From Ferrimonas sediminum (GTDB lineage Bacteria; Pseudomonadota; Gammaproteobacteria; Enterobacterales; Shewanellaceae): 64,000 nucleotides of DNA. This document shows positions 53,787 to 63,178 of the stretch, piece by piece (within the stretch, counting starts at the first letter, position 1; every line of letters starts with the position of its first letter). The stretch is taken from the NCBI RefSeq assembly GCF_900100175.1, contig NZ_FNEM01000012.1:1-64000 (forward strand), given 5' to 3'. The position numbers and the translations under genes are program-made. Under the pieces are notes generated by a model, which saw only the letters and a program-made list of their open reading frames with translations, searched no databases and had not been told where the DNA came from.

Positions 53787-55841
53787 ATGGCATCTCCACA
53801 AAGAAAGATTCTGGTTACCAGCGCCCTCCCCTACGCCAACGGTCCGATTCACCTGGGACACATGTTGGAGTACATCCAAACCGACATCTGGTCTCGTTTC
53901 CAGAAACTCAGAGGGCACCACTGTACCTACGTCTGTGCCGACGATGCCCACGGCACTCCGATTATGTTGAAAGCCCAGCAGCTGGGCATGACACCGGAGC
54001 AGATGATCGCCGAGGTGGCCAAAGAGCATCAGGCCGATTTTGCCGAGTTTCAGATTGGTTTCGACAACTACCACTCCACGCACAGTGAAGAGAACCGCGA
54101 ATTTGCCAGCCTGATCTACACCCGTCTTAACGACGCCGGCTACATCAAAACCAACACCATCAGCCAGTTGTTTGATCCGGAAAAAGAGATGTTCCTGCCG
54201 GACCGTTTCGTCAAAGGCACCTGCCCTAAGTGCGACAGCGATGACCAGAACGGCGACAACTGCGACAACTGTGGCGCCACCTACAGCCCGACGGATCTGA
54301 AGAACCCCAAATCCGTGGTCTCCGGTGCTACTCCGATCCTGCGTGATTCCGAGCACTTCTTCTTCGACCTGCCGGCCTTCAAAGAGATGCTGCAAGCCTG
54401 GACCCGTTCCGGCTCGCTGCAGGAGGAGATGGCCAACAAACTGCAGGAGTGGTTTGAGCAGGGCCTGCAGAAGTGGGACATCAGCCGCGATAAGCCCTAC
54501 TTCGGCTTCGACATTCCCGGCACCAACGGCGAGAAGTTCTTCTACGTCTGGCTGGATGCGCCTATTGGCTACATGGGCTCGTTCAAGAACCTGTGTGACA
54601 AGCGCGATGATCTGAATTTCGATGACTACTTCAAGGCCGACTCCGACGCCGAGTTGTACCACTTCATCGGTAAGGACATCATCTACTTCCACAGCCTGTT
54701 CTGGCCTGCGATGCTCGATGGTGCCGGTTTCCGTAAACCCACCAGTGTCTATGCCCACGGTTACGTCACCGTCAACGGTGCCAAGATGTCCAAGTCCCGC
54801 GGCACCTTTATCAAGGCCCGCACCTACCTGGATCACCTCAACCCCGAGTACCTGCGTTACTACTACGCCGCCAAGCTCAACAACCGCATCGACGATCTGG
54901 ATCTGAACCTGGAGGACTTTACCCAGCGGGTAAACTCCGATGTGGTCGGCAAGCTGGTGAACATCGCCTCCCGTACCGCCGGTTTCATCAGCAAGCGCTT
55001 CGACGGCAAGTTGTCCGAGCAAGTCGATGCCCCTGAGTTGCTGGCCGAGTTCCAGGCCGCCCAGGACAGCATCGCCGAATGCTACGAAGGCCGCGAGTTC
55101 AGCCGCGCCATGCGCGAAATCATGGCACTGGCGGACAAGGCCAACGGCTACATCGCCGATATGGCGCCGTGGCAGTTGGTGAAACAGGATGGCCAGGAAG
55201 ACAAGGCCCATCAGGTCTGCTCCATGGGCATTCACCTGTTCCGCATCCTGATGATCTACCTCAAGCCGGTACTGCCGCAGATGGCCAGCGACGTCGAGGC
55301 GTTCCTGGGCAGCGAACTGACCTGGGACGGCATCAACACCACCCTGACCGGTCACGGCATCAACAAGTTCAAGCCGCTGATTCAACGCGTGGAAACCGAC
55401 AAGGTTGCGGCCATGGTCGATGCATCCAAAGAGAACCTGGTGGTTGAAGCGCCTAAGGCGCCGGCTGCCGAGGCAGAGGGTGACAACGACGAGCTGGCCA
55501 AAGACCCCATCGCCGACACCGTCAGCTTTGACGATTTCATGAAGGTGGATCTTCGCGTCGCCCGTATCGCCAAGGCCGAGCATGTCGAAAAGGCCAAGAA
55601 ACTGCTGAAGCTGCAGCTGGACTTGGGCGGTGAAACCAAACAGGTGTTTGCCGGCATCAAATCCGCCTACGCTCCGGAAGATCTCGAAGGCCGCCTGACG
55701 GTGATGGTCGCTAACCTGGCCCCCCGTGAGATGAAGTTCGGTGTCTCCGAAGGCATGGTGCTGGCCGCCGGCCCGGGTAAGGATGAACTCTACATCCTGT
55801 CGCCGGACTCCGGTGCCAAACCTGGCATGCGCATCAAGTAA
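53787..55841 (+). CDS. metG: Methionyl-tRNA synthetase
   Basis: MetG charges initiator and elongator tRNA-Met. The product has 684 residues (E. coli 677). It shows the HIGH-like HLGH, a zinc-binding Cys set ([18 protein letters not shown]), the KMSKSRG loop, the anticodon-binding helices and a C-terminal EMAP/Trbp111 tRNA-binding domain (from about residue 580). A terminator follows immediately. Confidence 0.97.
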   Translation: MASPQRKILVTSALPYANGPIHLGHMLEYIQTDIWSRFQKLRGHHCTYVCADDAHGTPIMLKAQQLGMTPEQMIAEVAKEHQADFAEFQIGFDNYHSTHSEENREFASLIYTRLNDAGYIKTNTISQLFDPEKEMFLPDRFVKGTCPKCDSDDQNGDNCDNCGATYSPTDLKNPKSVVSGATPILRDSEHFFFDLPAFKEMLQAWTRSGSLQEEMANKLQEWFEQGLQKWDISRDKPYFGFDIPGTNGEKFFYVWLDAPIGYMGSFKNLCDKRDDLNFDDYFKADSDAELYHFIGKDIIYFHSLFWPAMLDGAGFRKPTSVYAHGYVTVNGAKMSKSRGTFIKARTYLDHLNPEYLRYYYAAKLNNRIDDLDLNLEDFTQRVNSDVVGKLVNIASRTAGFISKRFDGKLSEQVDAPELLAEFQAAQDSIAECYEGREFSRAMREIMALADKANGYIADMAPWQLVKQDGQEDKAHQVCSMGIHLFRILMIYLKPVLPQMASDVEAFLGSELTWDGINTTLTGHGINKFKPLIQRVETDKVAAMVDASKENLVVEAPKAPAAEAEGDNDELAKDPIADTVSFDDFMKVDLRVARIAKAEHVEKAKKLLKLQLDLGGETKQVFAGIKSAYAPEDLEGRLTVMVANLAPREMKFGVSEGMVLAAGPGKDELYILSPDSGAKPGMRIK

Positions 55842-56520
55842 GCCGAGTCTCCTCAAGCCCCGCCATCGAGCGGGGCTTTTTGATGGCACTCTCCGCCGAT
55901 GGCTGCAACGCCATCGCCGCCATTCGCCCGCTGAAGTAGAGCCAGGTGACGGCGCCGATAAACTTAAACCCCTCCTCCACCACCTGCACGTGGGCGTAAT
56001 CCATGGGAAGCCGGTTCTGAATCAGATCGGTGACGATGGACAACGCCAGCAAGCCGCCTGCCAGCAAGAAGGCAAACCCCTGGCTGGAGACTATGGTGCG
56101 AAAATGGCGCGCCACCAACGCCAGCGCAAACAGGGCGTAGGCCAGATAGCAGATCTTCTGGTTGACGTAGCGGTCGTGGATCATAAAGAAGTCGTCAATG
56201 GCCAGCATCGATGACAACGCCGCCATCAGCAGCAACAGCTCGCCATGCCTTCGCCCCCGGCCACACCACAGGGCGAACACCAGGATGGCGGTAGCCGACA
56301 CCCAGACCCAGGTACCGATGTTGGACAAAAAGCCCAGAAAACTGGACTGACCGCTCTGCTGGGCCGGATCCCGCAATATCTCCATCAGTTCAAATCCGGC
56401 GGCAGACATCGTCATCAGCGACAGGGCGTAAAACAGCAATGCAGGGACACAGGCATACAACAGGCAACGCAAAGCGCGGTCACGGCACAGCAGAAAAGCG
56501 AGTATCTGTTTTGGGGGCAT
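55834..56520 (-). CDS. Multi-spanning membrane protein of unknown function
   Basis: The 228-residue protein has about six helices and conserved-looking polar motifs in membrane-near positions ([11 protein letters not shown] and VEEGFKF). I do not recognise the family. Its 3' end overlaps the end of metG by 8 bases, and the metG terminator lies inside its last 16 codons. The ATG at 56520 has no strong ribosome binding site visible. About 120 bases upstream could carry the promoter. Confidence 0.72.
   Translation of the reverse strand: MPPKQILAFLLCRDRALRCLLYACVPALLFYALSLMTMSAAGFELMEILRDPAQQSGQSSFLGFLSNIGTWVWVSATAILVFALWCGRGRRHGELLLLMAALSSMLAIDDFFMIHDRYVNQKICYLAYALFALALVARHFRTIVSSQGFAFLLAGGLLALSIVTDLIQNRLPMDYAHVQVVEEGFKFIGAVTWLYFSGRMAAMALQPSAESAIKKPRSMAGLEETRLT
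55855..55881 (+). terminator. Terminator after metG, inside the convergent gene
   Basis: AAGCCCCGC and GCGGGGCTT form a 9-bp stem with a 6-base loop, followed by TTTTT on the plus strand. Confidence 0.88.
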
Positions 56521-56638
56521 GGCAACTCATCCATTACTCAGGCGGTGCGGCATCCTGACCTTAACAGCTTGAAACAACGTTCCCAAAATAACGACTTGAG
56601 TATGTCCCCTGCGCCGCAGTTTCGCCAATCCCGGCCAC

Positions 56639-56672
56639 AAAAAAGCCCCCGCCGGCGTGAACCGGCGAGGGC
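56639..56672 (-). terminator. Terminator after the long-chain acyl-CoA synthetase gene
   Basis: GCCC-C-GCCGG and CCGGCG-A-GGGC pair around a six-base loop, followed on the minus strand by six T. Confidence 0.85.
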
Positions 56673-56689
56673 GCTGTGGGTCATTCCAC

Positions 56690-58501
56690 TCAGTGCTTGC
56701 GGTGATACATCGCTTCGATCTCTTTGGCAAACACTTCGCCAATCACTTTGCGGCGCAGTTTCAGGGTTGGCGTCAGTTCGCCCTTGTCCATGCTGAACGG
56801 CCGCGGCAGCAGGCAGATCTGCTTCACCCGCTCGTAGCGGGCCAGATCGGTCTGCAGGGCATCGATGCGCTGCTGGATCTCCGCTTGCGCCTCGGGCAGG
56901 CTGACCAGCTCATGGTCGCTGCCAAACGACAATCCCTGGGCAGTCGCCCACTCGGTCAGCAGCTCGAAGTTAGGCACAATCAACGCCGACACAAAGTTGC
57001 GGCTGTCGGCGATGATGGCCACCTGTTCCACCATCGGCTCCAGGGTCACCACCCCTTCGACCCGCTGCGGGGCGATGTACTTACCGTTGGAGGTTTTCAT
57101 CAGCTCCTTGATGCGATCGGTGATGTGCAGAAAGCCATCGTTGTCCAGGTAACCGGCATCACCGGTCTTGTACCAGCCATCCACAAACGCCGCCGCGGTG
57201 TCTTCCGGCCGGTTGTAATAGCCCGCCATCACGGTATCGGCTTTCACCAGTACCTCGTCATCCTCTCCGATCCGCAGTTGCAGATCCGGCAGCGGCAGAC
57301 CGACGCCGGAGGTGGCGATGCGATCCAGCCGGTTACAGGTTGCGGTTGCGGTGGTCTCGGTGGCACCGTATCCTGCCAGCACTGGAATGCCGATGTACTG
57401 GAAGAAAGCGTTGACCTTGTCATCCAACCGGGCGCCTCCGGCGGACATAAACAGCAGGTTGCCCCCCAGAGCCTCGCGCAGCTTGCCCAGCACCAGTTTG
57501 TCGGCGATTCGAAGGTACCAGGCAGAGATGCCGGCGCGTTTGCGTCCGGCCTGATCGGCCTGGAACTGGCGCCGGCCCTGACGAAGAGACCAGGCAAAGA
57601 TCAGCCGCTTATGCCACGGCGCACTCTGAACCTTGCCCATTACCGCGCCGTGGACCTTTTCAAACAGGCGCGGTACCGCGCACATCACCTGAGGCTTGAC
57701 CTCCACCAACGCCTGTTGCACCGCAGCAGGATCATTGAGGTAGGCGTTACAACCACCACTGCACAGCATGTACAGGCTCCAACCACGCTCATAGACGTGG
57801 GACAGTGGCAGGAATGACAATGACAGGGTGCCCGGTTTCACCGGTACCACCTGTTGATGCTGCTGCACCAGGGCGGCAAAGTTGCGGTGGTTGAGCATCA
57901 CGCCCTTGGGTTCACCCGTGGTACCCGAGGTGTAGATCAGGGTGAATAACTCTTCCAGATCCGGACTCTGCTGCAAGGTGCGCAGGGTGTTGAGGTGCTG
58001 CAGGTGGGCATCGGTAAACAGGTCGGACAGGGTCAATACCGTCAGGGAGGTACTGGCAGCATCCACGTCGATGGCATCGCTCATGGCCACCACCGTGGTC
58101 AGGGTCGGACACTCGGCAGCCACTGCCAGCGCCTTGTTGTACTGCTCCTGATCGCCGACAAACAGAATGCTGATGCCGGCATCGTTGACGATGTAACCGG
58201 TCTGCTCCTCGGTATTGGTAGAGTAGATCGGCACACTGACCGCCCGCAGTTGCAGCAGAGCCAGATCCGTTTGCACCCAGGCAAGGCTGTTGGCACTGAA
58301 GATACCGACCCGATCCTGAACCTTCACCCCCAGCTCCAGCAGCGAACACGCCAGTTGGTTGATCTGTTTAGCCAGTTCGGACCAGGTCAGGGTCCGCCAC
58401 TGCGCCTGATGCTGGTATTGGAGTACCGGCTCGTTGGGGCGCTCGGCAATCTGTTTCTGGATCAGGCGGGATAAGTGAAAAGGATTCAATGAAGTAGGCA
58501 T
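56690..58501 (-). CDS. Long-chain acyl-CoA synthetase (AMP-forming, FadD15-like)
   Basis: The enzyme activates fatty acids to acyl-CoA via acyl-AMP. The 603-residue protein has the AMP-binding P-loop YTSGTTGEPKG, the YGATETTA motif, KTGDAGYLDNDGFLHITDR and the C-terminal Lys region (KGELTPTLKLRRK). Its length and the missing N-terminal membrane region place it in the FadD15/ACSBG-like branch rather than enterobacterial FadD. The ATG at 58501 is chosen because GGGA lies 7 bases upstream; an ATG at 58513 adds four residues. It follows its own terminator and is probably monocistronic. Confidence 0.92.
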   Translation of the reverse strand: MPTSLNPFHLSRLIQKQIAERPNEPVLQYQHQAQWRTLTWSELAKQINQLACSLLELGVKVQDRVGIFSANSLAWVQTDLALLQLRAVSVPIYSTNTEEQTGYIVNDAGISILFVGDQEQYNKALAVAAECPTLTTVVAMSDAIDVDAASTSLTVLTLSDLFTDAHLQHLNTLRTLQQSPDLEELFTLIYTSGTTGEPKGVMLNHRNFAALVQQHQQVVPVKPGTLSLSFLPLSHVYERGWSLYMLCSGGCNAYLNDPAAVQQALVEVKPQVMCAVPRLFEKVHGAVMGKVQSAPWHKRLIFAWSLRQGRRQFQADQAGRKRAGISAWYLRIADKLVLGKLREALGGNLLFMSAGGARLDDKVNAFFQYIGIPVLAGYGATETTATATCNRLDRIATSGVGLPLPDLQLRIGEDDEVLVKADTVMAGYYNRPEDTAAAFVDGWYKTGDAGYLDNDGFLHITDRIKELMKTSNGKYIAPQRVEGVVTLEPMVEQVAIIADSRNFVSALIVPNFELLTEWATAQGLSFGSDHELVSLPEAQAEIQQRIDALQTDLARYERVKQICLLPRPFSMDKGELTPTLKLRRKVIGEVFAKEIEAMYHRKH

Positions 58502-58513
58502 AATCTGTCCCAT

Positions 58514-58828
58514 TTGGTGAGTACAGGAATGCTAAGTAAAGTCCGAGCCGAAGCCCACCCCGTCAGGGCTGATAACCGATCCGGATCACACTCGAATCGG
58601 TCGATTGCTGCCATCGCACACAATGTGGCCGCATTCAGCGGATGTGGTACTCAAATGGCGTAAGCGCTGACCGGCGCTTAACGACCTGGCAAAGCTTGCC
58701 GCAAGTTGAAAAACCCGGAGGCTCGTTGATCGATCCGGGGGCAATCGGGTGGTGGTGAAGCCTCCCTTTGCCACCGAACCTATGCCCGTTATCCAGTCGG
58801 CTAACTGCCGTCCCCGGCCACGCCCCAA
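58514..58828. other. Gap with a perfect 7-bp stem-loop
   Basis: About 315 bases between two ligase genes. TAAGCGC and GCGCTTA flank TGACCG (58661-58680). The region should hold the promoter of the downstream synthetase gene. An 80-codon minus-strand frame is not supported by a ribosome binding site. Confidence 0.5.
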
Positions 58829-60391
58829 TCAGTTAACCCGGCGCCGGTGCCCTTGCCAGTAAGGCGCACGCAGATCCGCTTTTCGAAGTTTGCCGGCGCC
58901 GGTAATGGGAAACGGTTCGCGTCGAAACTCCACCGAACGGGGGGACTTGTAATGGGCGATCTGCTGATGGCAGAAGCCAATCAGCTCGTCCTGGGACAGG
59001 CGTTGACCCTCCTTTAAACGGACAATTGCATGCACCTGCTCGCCCCACTGCTCACTGGGGATGCCGATCACCACTACTTCGCTGATGGCATCGTGGCGGG
59101 ACAAGGCACTTTCCACCTCCGCCGAATAGACATTTTCGCCCCCGGTTACGATCATGTCTTTAACCCGATCCACCAGGAACAGGAAGCCATCCTCATCGAG
59201 GTATCCGGCATCGCCGGTGTGAATCCAGCCGTCGATCATCACCGCTTCGCTCTCTTTCGGCTTCTTCCAGTAACCCATCATGGTGTTACCGCCCCGAACC
59301 CGCACCTCTCCCACCGTACCCACGGCACACGGCTGATGCAGGGGATCCACCACCTCCACTTCTACACAGACACCGGCTCGGCCGGCGGAGCGAATTTTGC
59401 CCGACTTGGGCCCCTCCAGAACATGGTACTCCGAGGGCAGGATGGTGGCGATGGGCGCCAGCTCAGTCTGACCATAGGCCTGCATAAAGGCCACCCGGGG
59501 CATCTGCTCCATCGCCTGGCGCAGGGTGCCCTCCGGCATGGGTGAGGCCCCATACACCACCGATTGCAGGCTGCTGATGTCGGCGGAATCCAGCTCACCG
59601 CTTCCCAGCAGCATGTTGATCATCGTTGGCACCAGCAGGGTGTGCGTAATTCGATGGGCAGCGATGGCCGCCACCAACGGCTGGCAGGCAAAGGCGGGAA
59701 TAAACACCTGGGTGGCCCCACAGATGGTACTGGCGTAAGACATGGCGATGTCCGCGGCATGAAACATCGGCGCCGCATGCAGGTAGCGCATCCCGGGTTG
59801 GTTCATCTCCATCCCCAGGGCCGCCGACACGCTCGACACCCACAGATTGGTGTGGGACAGCATCACCCCCTTGGGAAAACCGGTGGTGCCGCCGGTGTAG
59901 TAGATCCCCGCCAGCTGATCTTTGCCCACACACTGGTCGTCGATGGGCGGCTGATGAGCCAGCGCCTGCTCGCTGTTGACCATCCCCGCCGGCGTGGTTT
60001 TATCACCGATATACAGGCAGGTATGCAGGCTGGCTACCTGGGGCAGAACCTGTTCCGCCGCAGCGGCAAAAGCATCATCCACCACCAGTACGCCGGCACC
60101 GGAGTCTTCCAGGGAGTAGACGTGTTCCTTTACCGACCATCGAATATTCAGTGGCACCAGTACCGCACCGGCCCAGGCGACGGCAAAAAAGTACTCATAA
60201 TAACGATCGCTGTTCAGCGCCAGTACCGCCACCCTGTCGCCCCGGGACACGCCATGGGCCTGCAGCACCGCTGCCAGACCGGCCACCCGTTGCCGCAGCT
60301 GTTGCCAGCTGTGTTGGCGCTCGCCGCAGATGGTGGCCACCCCATTGGGCTGGATTTGGGCCGCGCGCTTGATCATTTGGGTTAATTGCAT
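58829..60391 (-). CDS. AMP-dependent acyl-CoA ligase (class I, short/medium or aryl type)
   Basis: The 520-residue enzyme activates a carboxylic acid to its CoA thioester. Core motifs are YYTGGTTGFPKGVMLSH, AYGQTELAP, HTGDAGYLDEDGFLF and the catalytic Lys in GAGKLRKADLR. It differs from the neighbouring synthetase in length and motifs and resembles fatty-acid or aryl-CoA ligases of catabolic operons; the substrate is not predictable. The ATG at 60391 is used because GGAG lies 6 bases upstream; ATGs at 60403 and 60445 are possible. Confidence 0.9.
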   Translation of the reverse strand: MQLTQMIKRAAQIQPNGVATICGERQHSWQQLRQRVAGLAAVLQAHGVSRGDRVAVLALNSDRYYEYFFAVAWAGAVLVPLNIRWSVKEHVYSLEDSGAGVLVVDDAFAAAAEQVLPQVASLHTCLYIGDKTTPAGMVNSEQALAHQPPIDDQCVGKDQLAGIYYTGGTTGFPKGVMLSHTNLWVSSVSAALGMEMNQPGMRYLHAAPMFHAADIAMSYASTICGATQVFIPAFACQPLVAAIAAHRITHTLLVPTMINMLLGSGELDSADISSLQSVVYGASPMPEGTLRQAMEQMPRVAFMQAYGQTELAPIATILPSEYHVLEGPKSGKIRSAGRAGVCVEVEVVDPLHQPCAVGTVGEVRVRGGNTMMGYWKKPKESEAVMIDGWIHTGDAGYLDEDGFLFLVDRVKDMIVTGGENVYSAEVESALSRHDAISEVVVIGIPSEQWGEQVHAIVRLKEGQRLSQDELIGFCHQQIAHYKSPRSVEFRREPFPITGAGKLRKADLRAPYWQGHRRRVN

Positions 60392-60706
60392 CCTTGTCTC
60401 CATTGTCGATTGCCCCCGCGTCGGGGAATCGGCCTGTGCTGCCAAGGCCGGTTTTATGCCGCTGTGGCATCGATGTCTGCTTGTTACTGCTGTTACAGGC
60501 CCGGATTGAATGGCCGGGTCACGTCCACCGCTGTAAGCATAGCCTTAGATGTTGTCGTTACTCTTCAAGCGGTTCCCCTCCGGCTTCACCAGCCGGGTCC
60601 TGGCCACAACGAAACCACGGGCCCCGGGCCCCGGGCCGAACAGTCCGGCGGGCAACCCAACCCCTTGCGATTTCGGCACGCCCGGATAATCCCCGGGTAT
60701 TTTGGC
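60392..60706. other. Gap between the ligase and BKACE genes
   Basis: About 315 bases. It contains a GC-rich tract with repeated GGGCCCC (near 60621-60640) and a short stem (CCCGG...CCGGG) near 60680 without a T-run. The ligase promoter should lie in the left part. No gene is supported. Confidence 0.5.
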
Positions 60707-61561
60707 TTACAGGAACAGCGCCCGGGCCTCGTCTGGCGACGCCACCTGGCGGCCCGCCTCCTGCGCCAGCGCGGCCATGGCGGCTATCAGATCGCCGTTG
60801 CCCCTGGCCCGCTCGCCACTGGGCAGATAGAAGGTGTCCTCCAGACCGGTGCGAAGCTGGCCTCCCATCTCTGCCGTGGCCCGGTGAACATCCCAGATCT
60901 CCTGACGGCCAATCACCGTCGACTGCCATAGGGCGCCGGGCTTCATGTACTTGTGCAGCAGAGGCAGCAACTCGGCATCGGCGGGCATCCCCGAGGCCAC
61001 CCCCAGCACCAGGTTGTAGTTGGCTTTGTCGATCATCCCCACGTCTTCAAACATTCCCACCGAGCGCACAATGCCAAGATCAAAACACTCAAATTCGGGC
61101 CGAACCCTGACCTGCCGACACACCTCCAGCAGTTCCTCAATTTTATCCACCGGGTTTTCAAACACCATCGGCGCCCAGGCCCAGCGACCGTCACGACGGG
61201 TTTTAAGGTAGTTGAGGCTGCCGGCGTTACAGGCCGCGATCTCCGGCCGGCCGGCGCGAATGCACGCCAGTGGTCCCTGTTGATCCCGGTTGATGGTGCC
61301 GGTGGAGAAGTTCAACAACACCCCGGGGCAAGCCTGGCGAATGGCGTCGGCAATGGCACAAGCCACCTCCGGGTCCCAGCTGGGCAGGTGCCCCTTGCCC
61401 GGTTCCTGACGACGAAAATGGATGTGCATTACGCTGGCGCCCGCCTCGTACGCCTGACGCGCTTCCCGGGCCATCTGGGTTACCGTCACCGGCACCGGGT
61501 GCTGGCCGGGATCGGTCAGCACTCCGGTCAGGGCACAGGTGATCACTACCTTGTCGGACAT
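60707..61561 (-). CDS. Beta-keto acid cleavage enzyme (BKACE, DUF849)
   Basis: BKACE enzymes combine a beta-keto acid with acetyl-CoA to give acetoacetate and a new acyl-CoA, with zinc and a Glu base. The product is 284 residues from the ATG at 61561, with AGGAG 8 bases upstream. The zinc HxH motif is in VMHIHFR. The family ending MGGQLRTGLEDTFY and GERARGNGDL is clear. The best-studied members act on 3-keto-5-aminohexanoate (lysine fermentation) and dehydrocarnitine. Which keto acid is used here is unknown. A palindromic operator-like site lies 31 bases upstream of the ATG. Confidence 0.9.
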   Translation of the reverse strand: MSDKVVITCALTGVLTDPGQHPVPVTVTQMAREARQAYEAGASVMHIHFRRQEPGKGHLPSWDPEVACAIADAIRQACPGVLLNFSTGTINRDQQGPLACIRAGRPEIAACNAGSLNYLKTRRDGRWAWAPMVFENPVDKIEELLEVCRQVRVRPEFECFDLGIVRSVGMFEDVGMIDKANYNLVLGVASGMPADAELLPLLHKYMKPGALWQSTVIGRQEIWDVHRATAEMGGQLRTGLEDTFYLPSGERARGNGDLIAAMAALAQEAGRQVASPDEARALFL

Positions 61562-61591
61562 GACACTTCTCCTTGTTGAATGCCTCAAGAT

Positions 61592-61605
61592 ACCAAGCGC
61601 TTGCT
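61592..61605. promoter_or_regulatory. TetR-type operator-like palindrome upstream of the BKACE gene
   Basis: ACCAAGCGCTTGCT contains the perfect palindrome CAAGCGCTTG and fits AnCAAGnnCTTGnT, a pattern I recall for the TetR-family regulator KstR2. No regulator gene is in the window. It is positioned to overlap the BKACE promoter. The rest of 61606-61903 shows no gene. Confidence 0.4.
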
Positions 61606-61903
61606 TGGGTGCGCAAGTACTGATCGCTGATCGGCGCATCCCGGCAAGGGCTCGCTGACGACCGGAGTCGCTGGCGGGGCATCAATGACAGTGAGGAAAG
61701 GCTTTGGCCGGCTCGACGTCGAGACTGTCGCGACGGCAACGACGGATGACCGGGCATCAGATAGAGGGAGAGTGCGCGAAATCGGCCGGCTACGGCGACT
61801 GACCTGCGGCCCTACCGGCCTGGCGGTGGCGCCGGCTGATGCGGTCGCCCTACTCCGGCCACCGCAATCTCTATCGGTGACCCTCTTTTTTGCCAGCCGG
61901 CAT

Positions 61904-61929
61904 AAAAAAAGGAGCCCTACGGCTCCTTA
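61904..61929 (-). terminator. Terminator after pyrF
   Basis: AAGGAGCC and GGCTCCTT pair around CTAC/GTAG, followed on the minus strand by seven T. Confidence 0.88.
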
Positions 61930-61947
61930 TGATTCTTGACGCGGCCC

Positions 61948-62649
61948 TTAATTCAGGCTCGCGTTGATGGCCAGCAGCGTCTGCCGCGGATCCGCCGATT
62001 GGGTGATGGGGCGACCAATTACCAGGTAATCGCTACCGGCAGCCACGGCCTGCGGCGGTGTCATGACCCGCTTTTGATCGCCTTTGTCGCTGCCCTCGGG
62101 GCGGATGCCCGGAGTCACCAGACAAAACGCCTGCCCCAGCTCTGCCTTGAGGCGGCTGGCTTCCCGAGCCGAGCAGACCACACCATCCAGGCCAGAGTCT
62201 TTAGCCAGCCGCGCCAGCGCCAGCACATGCTCCTCGGCGCTGCGGGTCACCCCCAGTTCGGCCAGCTCAGACTCCTCCATGCTGGTCAGCATGGTCACCG
62301 CAATCAACAACGGTGCCTTGTCGCCATAGGGTGCCAGCGCCTCTGCCGCGGCACGCATCATGCGACTGCCACCGGCGGCATGAACGTTCACCATCCACAC
62401 CCCCAGTTCGGCCGCGGCGGTTACCGCTTTGGCTACGGTATTGGGGATATCGTGAAACTTAAGGTCCAAAAACACGTCGAAGCCGCGCTCAACCAGCTGG
62501 CGGACAAACTGAGGACCAAAGGAGGTAAACAGCTCTTTACCCACTTTTAACCGGCACTGATCGGCGTCAATGCTGTCTACAAACGCCAATGCGTCGTCGA
62601 TGTTATTAAAATCCAGAGCAACGAGTACCTTAGGGTTCACTTGCATCAA
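61948..62649 (-). CDS. pyrF: Orotidine 5'-phosphate decarboxylase
   Basis: PyrF decarboxylates OMP to UMP, the last step of de novo pyrimidine synthesis. The product has 233 residues (E. coli 245). The catalytic Asp-Lys-Asp set is in [10 protein letters not shown], with VALDFNN near the start and [17 protein letters not shown] near the end. In E. coli it is downstream of lapB in one operon; here about 530 bases of repeated DNA separate the two genes. Confidence 0.96.
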   Translation of the reverse strand: MMQVNPKVLVALDFNNIDDALAFVDSIDADQCRLKVGKELFTSFGPQFVRQLVERGFDVFLDLKFHDIPNTVAKAVTAAAELGVWMVNVHAAGGSRMMRAAAEALAPYGDKAPLLIAVTMLTSMEESELAELGVTRSAEEHVLALARLAKDSGLDGVVCSAREASRLKAELGQAFCLVTPGIRPEGSDKGDQKRVMTPPQAVAAGSDYLVIGRPITQSADPRQTLLAINASLN

Positions 62650-62708
62650 TGTCTCCAGGTTGTAGGGTAGTAGTTATTGGTATTAGGGGCTGTTGAGCTT
62701 TGCTGATG

Positions 62709-62824
62709 AGAATTTGGCCGAGGATGACGGCAGCCAATCAAGGCGTTCGATCGTAGGCATAGTGGCTCTACGTCAAGATCGAATAACGCAGTTTGGTTGT
62801 CGTCAGGCCGGCCCCGTAGGGCGC
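62709..62824. repeat. 116-bp hairpin element, copy 1
   Basis: Begins AGAATTTGGCC and ends GTAGGGCGC. The element is a nested inverted repeat: TGACGGC...GTCGTCA outside, TTCGATC/GATCGAA inside and GTAG/CTAC at the tip. It matches copy 2 at about 85% of positions. It is part of a tandem duplication with a period of about 246 bp between pyrF and lapB. Confidence 0.8.
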
Positions 62825-62955
62825 GACGAAACTCCTCTAACACACTCTCACCTTAAGCAATCTCTGAGCGCCTAGGTTTTGCAGCACGCAAACCTTGGCG
62901 CAAAAATATTCAGTAACGTTCAACAGGCCCTGGGGCGTATTTATCTTTGGTGTTT

Positions 62956-63071
62956 AGAATTTGGCCAAGGATGACGGCAACCAATCAAGAAGTTCGATTG
63001 TAGGCATAGTGGTTCTACGTCAAAATCGAACGACGTCGAGTGGTTGTCGTCAGTCCGGCCCCGTAGGGCGC
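62956..63071. repeat. 116-bp hairpin element, copy 2
   Basis: Same length and orientation as copy 1. The inner stem is TTCGATT/AATCGAA, a paired change (C-G to T-A) from copy 1 that keeps the stem. Sequence after the element (GCGCAATAATAATCAG, from 63143) also matches that after copy 1 (GCGCAAAAATATTCAG, from 62898), showing that the duplicated unit is longer than the hairpin. Confidence 0.8.
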
Positions 63072-63178
63072 TCTTATCAACTAAATTTCCAGCTCATTTG
63101 GAGCGAACACCCAACATCCTGATACAGCAATGGTCAGATGCTGCGCAATAATAATCAGCAAAGTTTAACACGCCCTGT

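Noticed and set aside
53766-55889. A 707-codon open frame antisense to the whole of metG
   Set aside because: It mirrors metG codons in a GC-rich genome, has no similarity to a known family, no proper ribosome binding site, and metG is certain.
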